Assembly (NCBI GenBank): GCA_902585265.1
Contig: CACICY010000002.1
Span: forward strand, 1-64,000
From: an uncultured Pelagibacteraceae bacterium
GTDB taxonomy: Bacteria; Pseudomonadota; Alphaproteobacteria; Pelagibacterales; Pelagibacteraceae
DNA length: 64,000 bases
Direction: 5' to 3'
The position numbers and the translations under genes were made by a program. Below the pieces are notes generated by a model. The model made no database searches. It saw only the letters and a list, made by a program, of their open reading frames with translations, and was not told where the DNA came from. Of the stretch, positions 41,716 through 50,299 are shown one piece after another; position 1 is the first letter of the stretch, and every line of letters begins with the position of its first letter.

Positions 41716-43487
41716 AATATCCCAAGGAGTACTTACAAGAAATAAAAACTAGGTTAAAAGTTTCAACTGTAGTTTCTAAAACTGTAAGCTTGAAAAAAAG
41801 AGGAAAGGAATATGTAGGTCTTTCGCCATTTAAGACTGAAAAAACACCTTCTTTTACAGTAAATGATGAAAAGGAATTTTATCATTGCTTTAGCACTGCA
41901 GAGCATGGAAATATTTTTGATTTTGTTATGAAGACTCAAAACTTAAAATTTGGCGAGTCAGTTAAGTATTTAGCAAATTTAGCAGGAATGAGGCCTTATA
42001 CATTTTCAAAAGAGGATGAGATAAGAGAAGAAAAATGGAATAAGTATAAATTAGTATATGCAAAATATGTAGAGTTTTATCATAAAGATCTTTTCAAAAA
42101 TCCTCTAGCAAAAAAAGCAAAGGATTATTTAAAAAATAGAAGTTTAACTATTGAAGAAGTAAAGAAATTTAAAATTGGATATGTTTCAAATGATGAAAAG
42201 TTTAAAGAAGAGATTTTTAAGGAATTTACTGAAAGTGAAATCAAAGAAACTGGATTATTTTATTTTGACGAAAATAAAAAAAAAAATGTAGATAGATTTA
42301 GAGACAGAGTAATTTTTCCAATAAACAATATTTCAGGTGACCCGATAGCTCTTGGAGGAAGAATTTTAGAAGATAATAAATATCTTGCTAAGTATATTAA
42401 CTCACCAGAAACTCCTTTTTTTAAAAAAGGATCCAATCTCTATAACCTAGATTTTACAAGAAAACTTTCAAATAATTCAGAAAACATATTTCTTGTTGAA
42501 GGTTATATGGATGTAGTTGCTCTTAGTAAAAATAAAGTGGAAAACGTTGTTGCTAATTTGGGTACTTCTTTAACTACAAGGCAAGTATTAACTCTTAATC
42601 AATTTTTTCGACATATCACCGTTTGTTTTGATGGTGACGAAAGTGGATATAAAGCAGCTTTAAGAGCAGCAGAAAATTCTATTATTGAATTAAAACCTGA
42701 AAAAGAAATTTCATTTTTATTTTTACCCGACAAACATGATCCAGATAGTTTTGTAAATGAAAAGGGAAAGGATTTTTTTGAAAATTTTTCAAAAAACAAT
42801 TCTGTACCTATTCATAAATTTATATTTAATCATTACTCGAAAGAAATGAATGATAACCCTTCATCAAGGGCTATTTTTGAAAAAAAACTTAGAACAATTG
42901 CATCTACAATTAAAGATGAATTTATTAAAAAATATGTACTTGAAGAATTTTTAGATAAAATTTCTGAGTTAACACCAAATACAAACTTTAAATATAAAAA
43001 AAATTATATCAGATCCACAAAATCACTTAGATCAACTCAGAATTATTACAACGAAACAAAGTCTTTCACAGCTATTGATATTAAAGAATTTTCTTTTTTG
43101 TATATTTTACTAAAAAAACCTGAGCTTATAAAAGAGAATTTTAATTTAATAGAAAATGTAAAACTATTTAGTAGTGAAAATAAATTATTACTTGAAGAAA
43201 TTGTTAATCAAACAAATAATTTTGAAAATACTAATGTTGAAAATTTGAAAATTGACCAAGGTTTGATAGATAGAGTTTTTAAGTATGCATCTATTAAGCA
43301 TATATTAGTTAAAAACTTAAATGATGACCAAAAAATTCTTGAAATATTGTCTGAGTTAATAAGAGACCTTAAAAATTATGAACTTGAATTAAGAATTTCA
43401 GATTTAGAATCAAGATTTTCAAAGGATTTAAGTGAGGCAACTTTTAATGAGTTAAAAGAGCTTAAAAAACTGCAAAAAATCAATTAA
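41712..43487 (+). CDS. dnaG: DNA primase
   Basis: DnaG makes RNA primers at the replication fork. The 591-residue protein keeps the overall architecture. The N-terminal zinc-finger-like domain includes [19 protein letters not shown] and HGNIFDFV. The TOPRIM core has [12 protein letters not shown] and [12 protein letters not shown], and a helicase-binding C-terminus follows. Three of the four usual zinc ligands are replaced: Ser38 and Lys41 stand in for Cys-x2-His, and Thr62 replaces the last Cys, leaving only Cys59. The domain fold may persist without zinc. The gene is flanked by yqeY and rpoD. Confidence 0.96.
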   Translation: MKYPKEYLQEIKTRLKVSTVVSKTVSLKKRGKEYVGLSPFKTEKTPSFTVNDEKEFYHCFSTAEHGNIFDFVMKTQNLKFGESVKYLANLAGMRPYTFSKEDEIREEKWNKYKLVYAKYVEFYHKDLFKNPLAKKAKDYLKNRSLTIEEVKKFKIGYVSNDEKFKEEIFKEFTESEIKETGLFYFDENKKKNVDRFRDRVIFPINNISGDPIALGGRILEDNKYLAKYINSPETPFFKKGSNLYNLDFTRKLSNNSENIFLVEGYMDVVALSKNKVENVVANLGTSLTTRQVLTLNQFFRHITVCFDGDESGYKAALRAAENSIIELKPEKEISFLFLPDKHDPDSFVNEKGKDFFENFSKNNSVPIHKFIFNHYSKEMNDNPSSRAIFEKKLRTIASTIKDEFIKKYVLEEFLDKISELTPNTNFKYKKNYIRSTKSLRSTQNYYNETKSFTAIDIKEFSFLYILLKKPELIKENFNLIENVKLFSSENKLLLEEIVNQTNNFENTNVENLKIDQGLIDRVFKYASIKHILVKNLNDDQKILEILSELIRDLKNYELELRISDLESRFSKDLSEATFNELKELKKLQKIN

Positions 43488-43552
43488 ATTTAAATCAGAA
43501 TCCCATAGATTTTTATAATTTTAGCATTATATACAGACTGAACTTTTTTATT

Positions 43553-45391
43553 GTGGAACGTATAATTACTAAATCATTTGCAAGATTAATGGGCAGAGGT
43601 GTCCATAGGGGTTTTATTACTCATGAGGAATTAAATAAATCTTTAGGGAAAAGAAATTTATCTAACGATAACTTAGAGCAAGCATTTATTCATATTCTTG
43701 ACGAAAAAATAATATTAGTTGAAAAAAAAGCTGACTATAAAGTATTGCGAAAAAAAGAAAACGGCTCGAAAGAAGAAGGTAAGTCAATCGAGAAAAGTGA
43801 CGACCCCATAAGAATGTATCTAAGAGAGATGGGCGGAGTTGAACTTCTATCCAGAGAAGGCGAAATTGCTATAGCTAAAAGAATTGAGGCAGGAAAAGAT
43901 GTGATGCTTAATGCCCTTTCCCAAAGTCCTATTACAGCTCAACAGTTTTTTGAATGGAATAATAAACTTCAGAATGATGAAATTCTAGTTAGAGAAATAA
44001 TAGATATAGATACGAATTATATGGAAGACGAGGATACTGGTCAAAGTGCAAAACAGAAAAAATCTGATGATAGTGGGGGTAGCCAGAATACTGAGGACAC
44101 ATCAGGTAATTCCGAAGATGATGAATTTAATCCAACACTTGCTGCAATGGAAACCGAAATAAAACCTAAAGTTTTACAAACAGTTTATAATTTAACTAAA
44201 GAATATAACAAACTTATAAAGTATCAAAAAGAGAAACTTGATTGTGTATTAAATTCCAAACAATTTTCACCCTCAAAAGAAAAAAATTATAAAAAAATAG
44301 TTGATGATATTTTAGAAAATATAAAAACCCTTCAATTGTCTCCTTCAGTATTAGAGGAGCTAGTTCAAAAGCACTATGTTGAAAATCGCAAAGTTATATC
44401 ATTAGAGGGAAATTTATTAAGGCTCGCTTTAAATGATAAAATTTCAAGAGATGAATTTATTAAATTTTACGTTGGGAATGAAATAAACCCTAACTTGAAA
44501 AATTTCTTAGATACAAATGAGATTTGGAAGAAGTTTCTTCAGAAACACAAAACAGAATTTAAAAACATTAGAGATAGACTAGTTGAAATAAGTAATAAAC
44601 TCGGAATTTCTGTGACAGATTACAAGTTAATGGTTAGCAGAATTCAAAAGGGTGAAAAGGAATCAAGAATAGCAAAAAAAGAAATGGTTGAAGCAAATCT
44701 AAGATTAGTAATTTCCATAGCTAAAAAATATACTAATAGAGGTTTGCAGTTTTTGGATTTAATTCAAGAAGGAAATATAGGATTAATGAAGGCAGTTGAT
44801 AAATTTGAATACAGAAGAGGATATAAGTTTTCCACATATGCAACATGGTGGATAAGGCAAGCAATAACAAGATCAATTGCAGATCAGGCTAGAACTATTA
44901 GAATCCCAGTACATATGATTGAGACAATTAATAAAATTGTAAGAACTCAAAGGTTAATTTTAAGTGAATTTGGTAGAGAGGCCACTCCCGAGGAACTTGC
45001 TAAAAAATTAAGAATGCCACTAGAAAAAGTAAGAAAAGTTTTAAAAATTTCAAAAGAACCTGTGTCATTAGAAAAACCAGTTGGAGATGAAGAAGATAGT
45101 AGCTTAGGAGACTTTATAGAGGATACAAAAGCACTGGCACCTTTAGAGCAAGCGATTAAATCTAATTTAAGCGAAGCTACTACAAAAATTCTCTCAACCC
45201 TTACTCCAAGGGAAGAGAGAGTTTTAAGAATGAGGTTTGGAGTAGGTATGAATACAGACCACACATTAGAAGAGGTTGGGTTGCAATTCTCAGTAACTAG
45301 AGAGAGAATTCGTCAAATAGAGGCAAAGGCACTAAGAAAATTGAAGCATCCTAGTAGATCTAAACAGCTTAAAAGTTTCTTAGAAAGCTAA
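43553..45391 (+). CDS. rpoD: RNA polymerase primary sigma factor (sigma-70)
   Basis: A 612-residue housekeeping sigma factor. Region 1.1 is present ([14 protein letters not shown]). Region 1.2 begins [21 protein letters not shown]. The core region 2 has [58 protein letters not shown]. Region 4 ends [14 protein letters not shown]...[19 protein letters not shown]. The start is a GTG at 43553; an internal ATG at codon 13 would cut into region 1.1. It is downstream of dnaG after 65 bases, so a separate promoter is possible. tRNA-Val follows after 3 bases. Confidence 0.97.
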   Translation: MERIITKSFARLMGRGVHRGFITHEELNKSLGKRNLSNDNLEQAFIHILDEKIILVEKKADYKVLRKKENGSKEEGKSIEKSDDPIRMYLREMGGVELLSREGEIAIAKRIEAGKDVMLNALSQSPITAQQFFEWNNKLQNDEILVREIIDIDTNYMEDEDTGQSAKQKKSDDSGGSQNTEDTSGNSEDDEFNPTLAAMETEIKPKVLQTVYNLTKEYNKLIKYQKEKLDCVLNSKQFSPSKEKNYKKIVDDILENIKTLQLSPSVLEELVQKHYVENRKVISLEGNLLRLALNDKISRDEFIKFYVGNEINPNLKNFLDTNEIWKKFLQKHKTEFKNIRDRLVEISNKLGISVTDYKLMVSRIQKGEKESRIAKKEMVEANLRLVISIAKKYTNRGLQFLDLIQEGNIGLMKAVDKFEYRRGYKFSTYATWWIRQAITRSIADQARTIRIPVHMIETINKIVRTQRLILSEFGREATPEELAKKLRMPLEKVRKVLKISKEPVSLEKPVGDEEDSSLGDFIEDTKALAPLEQAIKSNLSEATTKILSTLTPREERVLRMRFGVGMNTDHTLEEVGLQFSVTRERIRQIEAKALRKLKHPSRSKQLKSFLES

Positions 45392-45394
45392 AAA

Positions 45395-45469
45395 GGGCCG
45401 TTAGCTCAATAGTAGAGTACTGCATTGACATTGCAGGGGTAGTTGGAGCGTAACCAACACGGCCCACCA
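45395..45469 (+). tRNA. tRNA-Val (GAC) with unusual D- and T-loops
   Basis: Acceptor stem GGGCCGT/ACGGCCC (7 bp), anticodon stem CTGCA/TGCAG with loop TTGACAT (anticodon GAC), T-stem GTTGG/CCAAC and an encoded CCA are all intact. The T-loop reads AGCGTAA instead of TTCRANY. The D-loop is only AATAGTA and lacks the usual GG. The stems and CCA argue for a real tRNA. The loop changes are discussed as a finding. Confidence 0.88.
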
Positions 45470-45516
45470 TTTAATTGATAAGTACTAAAAAATGTTATAT
45501 TCAATATTATTTTCTT

Positions 45517-45593
45517 GGGCCTGTAGCTCAGTTGGTTAGAGCAGTACACTCATAATGTATTGGTCCCAGGTTCGAGTCCTGGCGGGCCCACCA
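45517..45593 (+). tRNA. tRNA with CAT anticodon (Met elongator or Ile2)
   Basis: The cloverleaf is canonical: acceptor GGGCCTG/CGGGCCC, D-loop AGTTGGTTA with GG, anticodon stem GTACA/TGTAT with loop CTCATAA, T-loop TTCGAGT and an encoded CCA. The anticodon is CAT. It is not an initiator, because position 1 pairs with 72. The GGGCCTGTAGCTC 5' half resembles isoleucine tRNAs of alphaproteobacteria, so a lysidine-modified Ile2 tRNA is as plausible as elongator Met. It ends one base before mlaC. Confidence 0.92.
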
Positions 45594-45594
45594 C

Positions 45595-46185
45595 TTATTT
45601 TATAATAAATTCTTCTAAAGATTTAAATAAAGAATTTATATCACCATCGTTATTTTGAATAATTGACTTAAATTCCTCTTTTTGAGTTCTAGCCAAACTT
45701 AAACCTTCAACAATAAGATCTCTTATTAGTGGTCGTTCAGCATTTTTTGTATAAATTCTCCAATCTATTTTAATTTCAGGATTTTTAGCAGTCTCTTCCA
45801 ACACTGTATTTACAATTGTATATTTTTCACTTAGTTTTTTTTCAGAAATAATAGTAATCTTAGGATCAGAATAATCCACCAATCTACTTGAAAAACTTTT
45901 CAAGAAATAACTCTTAAATAATTTTTTGTATTTGATTTTTTGATCTTCATTTAGACTTTTACGATATTTTCCCAAAGTATACATTCCAATACCATGGATA
46001 TCTACATTGGTTTCTGCAATATTATTCAATTTAATTATCTTAGACTCAACAGGATCTGAACTAGATAGTATTATTGAAGCCTCGTTGACTATTTCTGCTA
46101 TTAACTTACTTGGCTCTTTTGCTTCTAAAGGAATTATGAATATTGATATTAAAAATATTATTGAGTTTATTTTAGTCTTAAACAT
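45595..46185 (-). CDS. MlaC-type periplasmic phospholipid-binding protein
   Basis: A 196-residue protein of the MlaC/Ttg2D family, which shuttles phospholipids between outer and inner membranes. A signal peptide is present (FKTKINSIIFLISIFIIPLEA). The body has YTLGKYRKSLNEDQKIKYKKLFKSYFLKSF, DPKITIISEK and the typical IDWRIYTK...IRDLIVEGLSLA segment. It lies 6 bases downstream of the MlaA-like gene, forming a two-gene unit. The MlaFED transporter genes are not in this window. Confidence 0.87.
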   Translation of the reverse strand: MFKTKINSIIFLISIFIIPLEAKEPSKLIAEIVNEASIILSSSDPVESKIIKLNNIAETNVDIHGIGMYTLGKYRKSLNEDQKIKYKKLFKSYFLKSFSSRLVDYSDPKITIISEKKLSEKYTIVNTVLEETAKNPEIKIDWRIYTKNAERPLIRDLIVEGLSLARTQKEEFKSIIQNNDGDINSLFKSLEEFIIK

Positions 46186-46191
46186 TAAAAA

Positions 46192-46995
46192 TTATTGAGT
46201 ATCTATTTCTTCCCAATCATCGTCATTTAAAGTTTCTGTAGTTTCATCAATATTTAAAATTTTTCTTTTTCTGTCCTGTAAGTAAAGACTCCTTACTGAT
46301 GCATAAAGATCTAAAGAGTTTTTTTCAAGACTTTCAAATGCTTCTAAATTTTTTGCTCTAAAATCAACTCCTGCTGTGAGTCTTGAGTAATAATAGTCAG
46401 AATTTTCAAAATATTTTGTATTATTTGCCACTGTAACATTGTACCAGGCATCACCACCAGAAAAATTGACTAAAGATCCTAAAGAGTCTCTGACAGTCGT
46501 AGGTCCAAGGACTGGAAGAACAAAATAACATCCTTCTTTAACTCCCCAAGTTCCTAAAGTTTGACCATAATCCTCTTTATCTAATTTATCTAGTCCATAA
46601 TAAGAGGCTACATCAAATATGCCTGCGATACCTAATGTAGAATTAATTGAAAATCTCAAAGCATTAATTCCCGCTTCTTTTATTTGTCCTTGCAAAATAT
46701 TATTCGGTACCGTCACTACATTGGTTAGATTGCTTAATGCGTTACTGGTTCCCGATCTAATTGGTTTTGGCAAGTATCTGTAGCCTTTAGCAATTGGTTT
46801 AAAAAATATTTTGTCTAATCCTTGGTTAAAAGCAAAAATACCTCTGTTAACAGTTTCAAAACAGTCTTTTACTTCGGTATTTTTATCTTTTGAATTATTT
46901 TTTATTTTTAAAGCGCCGTCAGATCCAGCAAAAACATTTATAATTAGGACTTGAGAAAGGATTAGAATTAAAAATATTTTTATAAACTTTTTCAT
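46192..46995 (-). CDS. MlaA (VacJ)-family protein
   Basis: MlaA removes phospholipids from the outer leaflet of the outer membrane. The 267-residue protein contains the family blocks FETVNRGIFAFNQGLDKIFFKPIAKGYRYLPKPIR, GIFDVASYYGLDK, DYGQTLGTWGVKEGCYFVLPVLGPTTVRDS and NVTVANNTKYFENSDYYYSRL. The N-terminus is a signal sequence ending VFAGSDGA with no lipobox Cys, unlike typical MlaA lipoproteins. The first Cys in the mature part is at about residue 44. It is followed by mlaC 6 bases downstream. Confidence 0.9.
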   Translation of the reverse strand: MKKFIKIFLILILSQVLIINVFAGSDGALKIKNNSKDKNTEVKDCFETVNRGIFAFNQGLDKIFFKPIAKGYRYLPKPIRSGTSNALSNLTNVVTVPNNILQGQIKEAGINALRFSINSTLGIAGIFDVASYYGLDKLDKEDYGQTLGTWGVKEGCYFVLPVLGPTTVRDSLGSLVNFSGGDAWYNVTVANNTKYFENSDYYYSRLTAGVDFRAKNLEAFESLEKNSLDLYASVRSLYLQDRKRKILNIDETTETLNDDDWEEIDTQ

Positions 46996-47050
46996 TCAAG
47001 CATTTTATAATATATCTTCTAGTTATTTAAAGATTTAATTGTTTGAAATA

Positions 47051-47785
47051 ATGCAGAAAAATGTTGAAAAAATGACTACTAATTATTCTCCAAATTTTGA
47101 TCCTAAAAAAAGAGATAAAAATAAAATAAAATATTTAATCTATCATTATACTGGAATGAAAAATGATAAAATAGCTATTAAAAAGTTAACAGGCTATAAT
47201 TCTAATGTAAGTTGTCATTATTATATAACTGCATCTGGTAAACTAATCCAAATAGTTCCAGATTTATACACAGCATGGCATGCTGGTAAATCAAACTGGC
47301 AGAAATATAAGTCACTTAACTACAACTCCATAGGTGTTGAGGTCTCAAACCCTGGTCATGAGCATGGCTATAAAAAATTTAATGATAATCAAATTAAATC
47401 ATTAATTAAAATTTCGAAATATCTGATAAAAAAATATAAAATTCATAAAAAAAATATTTTAGGTCACTCAGATATTGCTCCTTTAAGAAAAATAGATCCA
47501 GGAGAAAAGTTTCCTTGGAAACTTTTACATGAAAAGAAAATTGGAATTTGGCATAATGTAAATAATTACAAAATTAAATTTTCTAGTAATAAAAGATTGG
47601 AATTTAACTTGGATAAATTTAAAAAATATTTAAATAAAATAGGTTATAAAATTGAATATTCTGACCCTTATCAATTAAGAAAACTTATCAAAGTTTTTCA
47701 AATGAGATTTAGACCTGAGTTAGTTAATGGAAAATTAGATTTTGAATGTTATATGATAGCAAAATCCCTTTATAATCTTAAATAA
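47051..47785 (+). CDS. N-acetylmuramoyl-L-alanine amidase (AmpD-like) with peptidoglycan-binding tail
   Basis: A 244-residue zinc amidase. The Amidase_2 core shows IYHYTGMKNDKIAI (zinc His), HYYITASGKLIQIVPDLYTAWHAGKS, NSIGVEVSNPG, and ILGHSDIAPLRKIDPGEKFPW with the second His and the Asp/Lys active-site residues. A C-terminal segment of about 60 residues resembles a peptidoglycan-binding domain (LRKLIKVFQMRFRPELVNG). No signal peptide is visible, so it may recycle muropeptides in the cytoplasm. The track's TTG start at 47039 is replaced by the ATG at 47051. Confidence 0.9.
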   Translation: MQKNVEKMTTNYSPNFDPKKRDKNKIKYLIYHYTGMKNDKIAIKKLTGYNSNVSCHYYITASGKLIQIVPDLYTAWHAGKSNWQKYKSLNYNSIGVEVSNPGHEHGYKKFNDNQIKSLIKISKYLIKKYKIHKKNILGHSDIAPLRKIDPGEKFPWKLLHEKKIGIWHNVNNYKIKFSSNKRLEFNLDKFKKYLNKIGYKIEYSDPYQLRKLIKVFQMRFRPELVNGKLDFECYMIAKSLYNLK

Positions 47786-47826
47786 TAAAGAATTGAATTT
47801 TATAGAAAAATTTATATTGTCCAACA

Positions 47827-48182
47827 GCCAGATAAAAGACTTATCGCTTTAATTTATTAAGGAGGAAAGTCCGGGCTCTACAAAGACACAGTGCCAGTTA
47901 ATGGCTGGCGGGGGCGACCCTAGGGATAGTGCCACAGAAAATAAACCGCCTTATCAAGGCAAGGGTGAAAAGGTGTGGTAAGAGCACACCGGCTATGTTG
48001 GTAACAGCTAGCGCATGGAAAACCCCACTGGGAGCAAGACTGAGTAGAGATGACACTGTTAGAAATAACAAAAAGCAGTCTTTGGCTAGTCATCAGGGTT
48101 AGTTGCTTGAGCCTTAAAGTGATTTAAGGCCTAGAGAAATGATAAGTTTAAACGACAGAACCCGGCTTATATTTTATCTGGC
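47827..48182 (+). ncRNA. rnpB: RNase P RNA
   Basis: The sequence contains the conserved bacterial RNase P core GAGGAAAGTCCGGGCTC near the 5' end and ACAGAACCCGGCTTAT near the 3' end. AAGGGTGAAA and GGTAAGAGCACACCGG-type segments lie in between. The ends are defined by a perfect 11-bp P1 helix, GCCAGATAAAA (47827-47837) pairing with TTTTATCTGGC (48172-48182). Length of about 356 nt fits type A RNAs of alphaproteobacteria. The true 5' and 3' ends may lie a few bases outside. Confidence 0.95.
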
Positions 48183-48351
48183 ACTAACAAGTTAAGAAAA
48201 AATCTTAAAATAATAATTATCTTTGAATCATAAAAATTCGAAACTATGTTTTGAGAACAAAATAAGAATAAATAATTCATTTTATATATTGACGATATAA
48301 TATAAAACCCATAATATCCCATAAAATCCCAAAAAAGGGAAATTATGGATT
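48183..48351 (+). promoter_or_regulatory. dcw operon promoter and MraZ operator
   Basis: Upstream of mraZ there is a perfect -10 TATAAT at 48296-48301 and, alternatively, TTGACG (48289-48294) with a 17-base spacer to TAATAT (48312-48317). Three CCCA units (TGGG on the minus strand) lie at 48308-48311, 48318-48321 and 48328-48331, spaced exactly 10 bases apart. This is the TGGGN-N5 direct repeat bound by MraZ in other bacteria. Binding would overlap the transcription start, implying autorepression. The first 100 bases hold nothing else I can name. Confidence 0.75.
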
Positions 48352-48807
48352 ATGTTTTTATCTACTTACGAAAACAAATTAGACAAAAAAGGAAGGGTGT
48401 CCGTGCCTGCTAGTTTTAGAAGCTATTTGTCTAATATGGGATACAACGGAATCATATGTTTTCCATCATTTAATAACCAATCAATTGAGGCTTGGCCTCA
48501 AGATAGAATTGAAAAAATTTCCAATGCAATAGATACTCTTAATCCATTTGAGGATAAGAAAGATTATTTTGCAACCTCGATACTATCAGAAAGTATTAAC
48601 TTACAATTTGATAGTGAAGGAAGAATTCTCATTACAGAAAAATTATTAAGACATGCAAAAATTAAAAATAGCATGTTGTTTGTTGGTCAGGGAAAAACCT
48701 TTCAAATATGGGAACCAACAAGCTTTGAAAAATTTAGGGTCACTGCTAGAAAAAAATCAAATATTAATAGGGCTAACCTTAAATGGGAGCAAAAACTTAA
48801 TAACTAA
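48352..48807 (+). CDS. mraZ: Transcriptional regulator MraZ
   Basis: MraZ is a ring-forming AbrB-like DNA-binding protein that controls the division/cell-wall operon. The 151-residue product has two SpoVT-AbrB-like repeats: YENKLDKKGRVSVPASFRSYL at the start and LQFDSEGRILITEKLLRHAKI in the middle, each with the DxxGR core. It is the first gene of the dcw cluster, and the three operator repeats immediately upstream support autoregulation. A GGGA Shine-Dalgarno-like element lies 11 bases before the ATG. Confidence 0.97.
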   Translation: MFLSTYENKLDKKGRVSVPASFRSYLSNMGYNGIICFPSFNNQSIEAWPQDRIEKISNAIDTLNPFEDKKDYFATSILSESINLQFDSEGRILITEKLLRHAKIKNSMLFVGQGKTFQIWEPTSFEKFRVTARKKSNINRANLKWEQKLNN

Positions 48808-48814
48808 AGGGGGA
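48806..48814 (+). promoter_or_regulatory. Strong ribosome-binding site of ftsZ
   Basis: AAAGGGGGA ends 3 bases before the ftsZ ATG. Most genes in this window show no Shine-Dalgarno sequence, so this purine-rich G run stands out and suggests that ftsZ is translated more strongly than its neighbours. Confidence 0.6.
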
Positions 48815-48817
48815 TAA

Positions 48818-50281
48818 ATGACAATTAATTTTAAGACACCAGATATAAAAGAGTTAAAACCAAGAATACTAGTCCTTGGGATTGGAGGAGCAGGAGGTAA
48901 TGCAATTAATGGAATGATAGAGTCTGGTTTACAGGGAGTAGAGTTTATAGCTGTAAATACTGATGCTCAAGATTTAAGACTAAGCCATGCACAAACTAAA
49001 ATTCAAATGGGATTGAATTTAACAAAAGGATTAGGTGCAGGAGCAAAATTAGATATAGGTGAAGCTGCTGCTGATGAATCATTGAATGAAATTGTTAATG
49101 TTCTACAAGGGTCTAATATGGTTTTTATTACTGCAGGTATGGGTGGTGGAACTGGGACTGGTGCAGCTCATGTTATTGCTCGTGCCGCTAAAGAATTGAA
49201 CATACTTACTATAGGTGTAGTAACTCTACCTTTCCTATATGAAGGACCCTCAAGAATGAGAAAGGCAAATCAAGGTCTTGAAGAATTAAGAAAACATGTA
49301 GACACCATTATAGTGGTTCCAAACCAAAATTTATTTAAAATCGCAAGTGAACAAACTACATTTGAAGAATCTTTTTTACTTTCTAATGATGTATTAAAGC
49401 ATGGTGTTCAAAGCATCACAGATCTCATGGTAAGACCTGGGTTAATAAATTTAGATTTTGCTGATGTTGAAACAGTTATGAGTTCGATGGGTAAGGCCAT
49501 GATGGGTACTGGTCAGGCTGAAGGCGAAGGTAGAGCAGTTAAAGCTGCAGAAATGGCAATAAGTAATCCTCTTATAGATGATTATACATTAAAAGGGGCA
49601 AAAGGTTTACTTGTTAATATTACTGGTGGAAAAGACCTTAAACTTTTTGAAGTTGATGAGGCTGTCAATAAAGTAAGAGCTGAAGTAGATCCAGAAGCAG
49701 AACTAATAATTGGAGCAATTACAGATGAGAATCTTGATGGTTTAATGAGAGTTTCTATTGTAGCAACTTCTTTGGATGGACAACAACCGGAGCCAAAATC
49801 AGTGATTAATATGGTCCATAGAATACAAAATAGAAATCCAGGATATTCTGATTTTTCTAATACTAGTTCATCTCAAGCTTTTACATTTTCAAATCAAAAT
49901 AGTTCTATAATAACTAATGGTGCAAATGCACTTAAAATTGAAGAAGAAGTAAAAGCTGAAACAGAGAGCCATCCAACATCGGAAATCAATAGTTCAGAAG
50001 ATTTAGTAAATTCCTCCACTATCAAGGAAGAACCTAATTCAGTTGAAACTGAAGTATCCCCAGTTTTTGATCAATCTATTGAAACAGACAAGAGTGACTC
50101 TTCTCCATCAAATGGTCTAGAGAACTTTGATTTTGATGAAGAAACACCCGAGCTGTTTAATTCGGATGGATCAATTAGTGAAACTGATGATGAGACCTCT
50201 TTAATAAATGAAGTAAATGAAACTAAAGAGGAAGAAGATGATTTAGAAATCCCTGCATTTTTGAGAAGACAAAAAAATTAA
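48818..50281 (+). CDS. ftsZ: Cell division protein FtsZ
   Basis: FtsZ is the tubulin-like GTPase that forms the division ring. The 487-residue protein has the nucleotide-binding [18 protein letters not shown], the tubulin signature [15 protein letters not shown], the synergy loop [11 protein letters not shown] and the C-terminal domain [10 protein letters not shown] long acidic, disordered linker of about 150 residues follows, and the conserved tail [11 protein letters not shown] binds FtsA/ZipA-type partners. This is a complete principal FtsZ. Its place between mraZ and rsmH is unusual, since ftsZ normally ends the dcw cluster after ftsQ-ftsA. Confidence 0.98.
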   Translation: MTINFKTPDIKELKPRILVLGIGGAGGNAINGMIESGLQGVEFIAVNTDAQDLRLSHAQTKIQMGLNLTKGLGAGAKLDIGEAAADESLNEIVNVLQGSNMVFITAGMGGGTGTGAAHVIARAAKELNILTIGVVTLPFLYEGPSRMRKANQGLEELRKHVDTIIVVPNQNLFKIASEQTTFEESFLLSNDVLKHGVQSITDLMVRPGLINLDFADVETVMSSMGKAMMGTGQAEGEGRAVKAAEMAISNPLIDDYTLKGAKGLLVNITGGKDLKLFEVDEAVNKVRAEVDPEAELIIGAITDENLDGLMRVSIVATSLDGQQPEPKSVINMVHRIQNRNPGYSDFSNTSSSQAFTFSNQNSSIITNGANALKIEEEVKAETESHPTSEINSSEDLVNSSTIKEEPNSVETEVSPVFDQSIETDKSDSSPSNGLENFDFDEETPELFNSDGSISETDDETSLINEVNETKEEEDDLEIPAFLRRQKN

Positions 50282-50299
50282 TGGTCTTCAAAAAAATAA

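Noticed and set aside
48341-48354. Alternative ATG at 48344 for mraZ
   Set aside because: It is out of frame with MraZ; the ATG at 48352 gives the conserved MFLSTYENKLD start.
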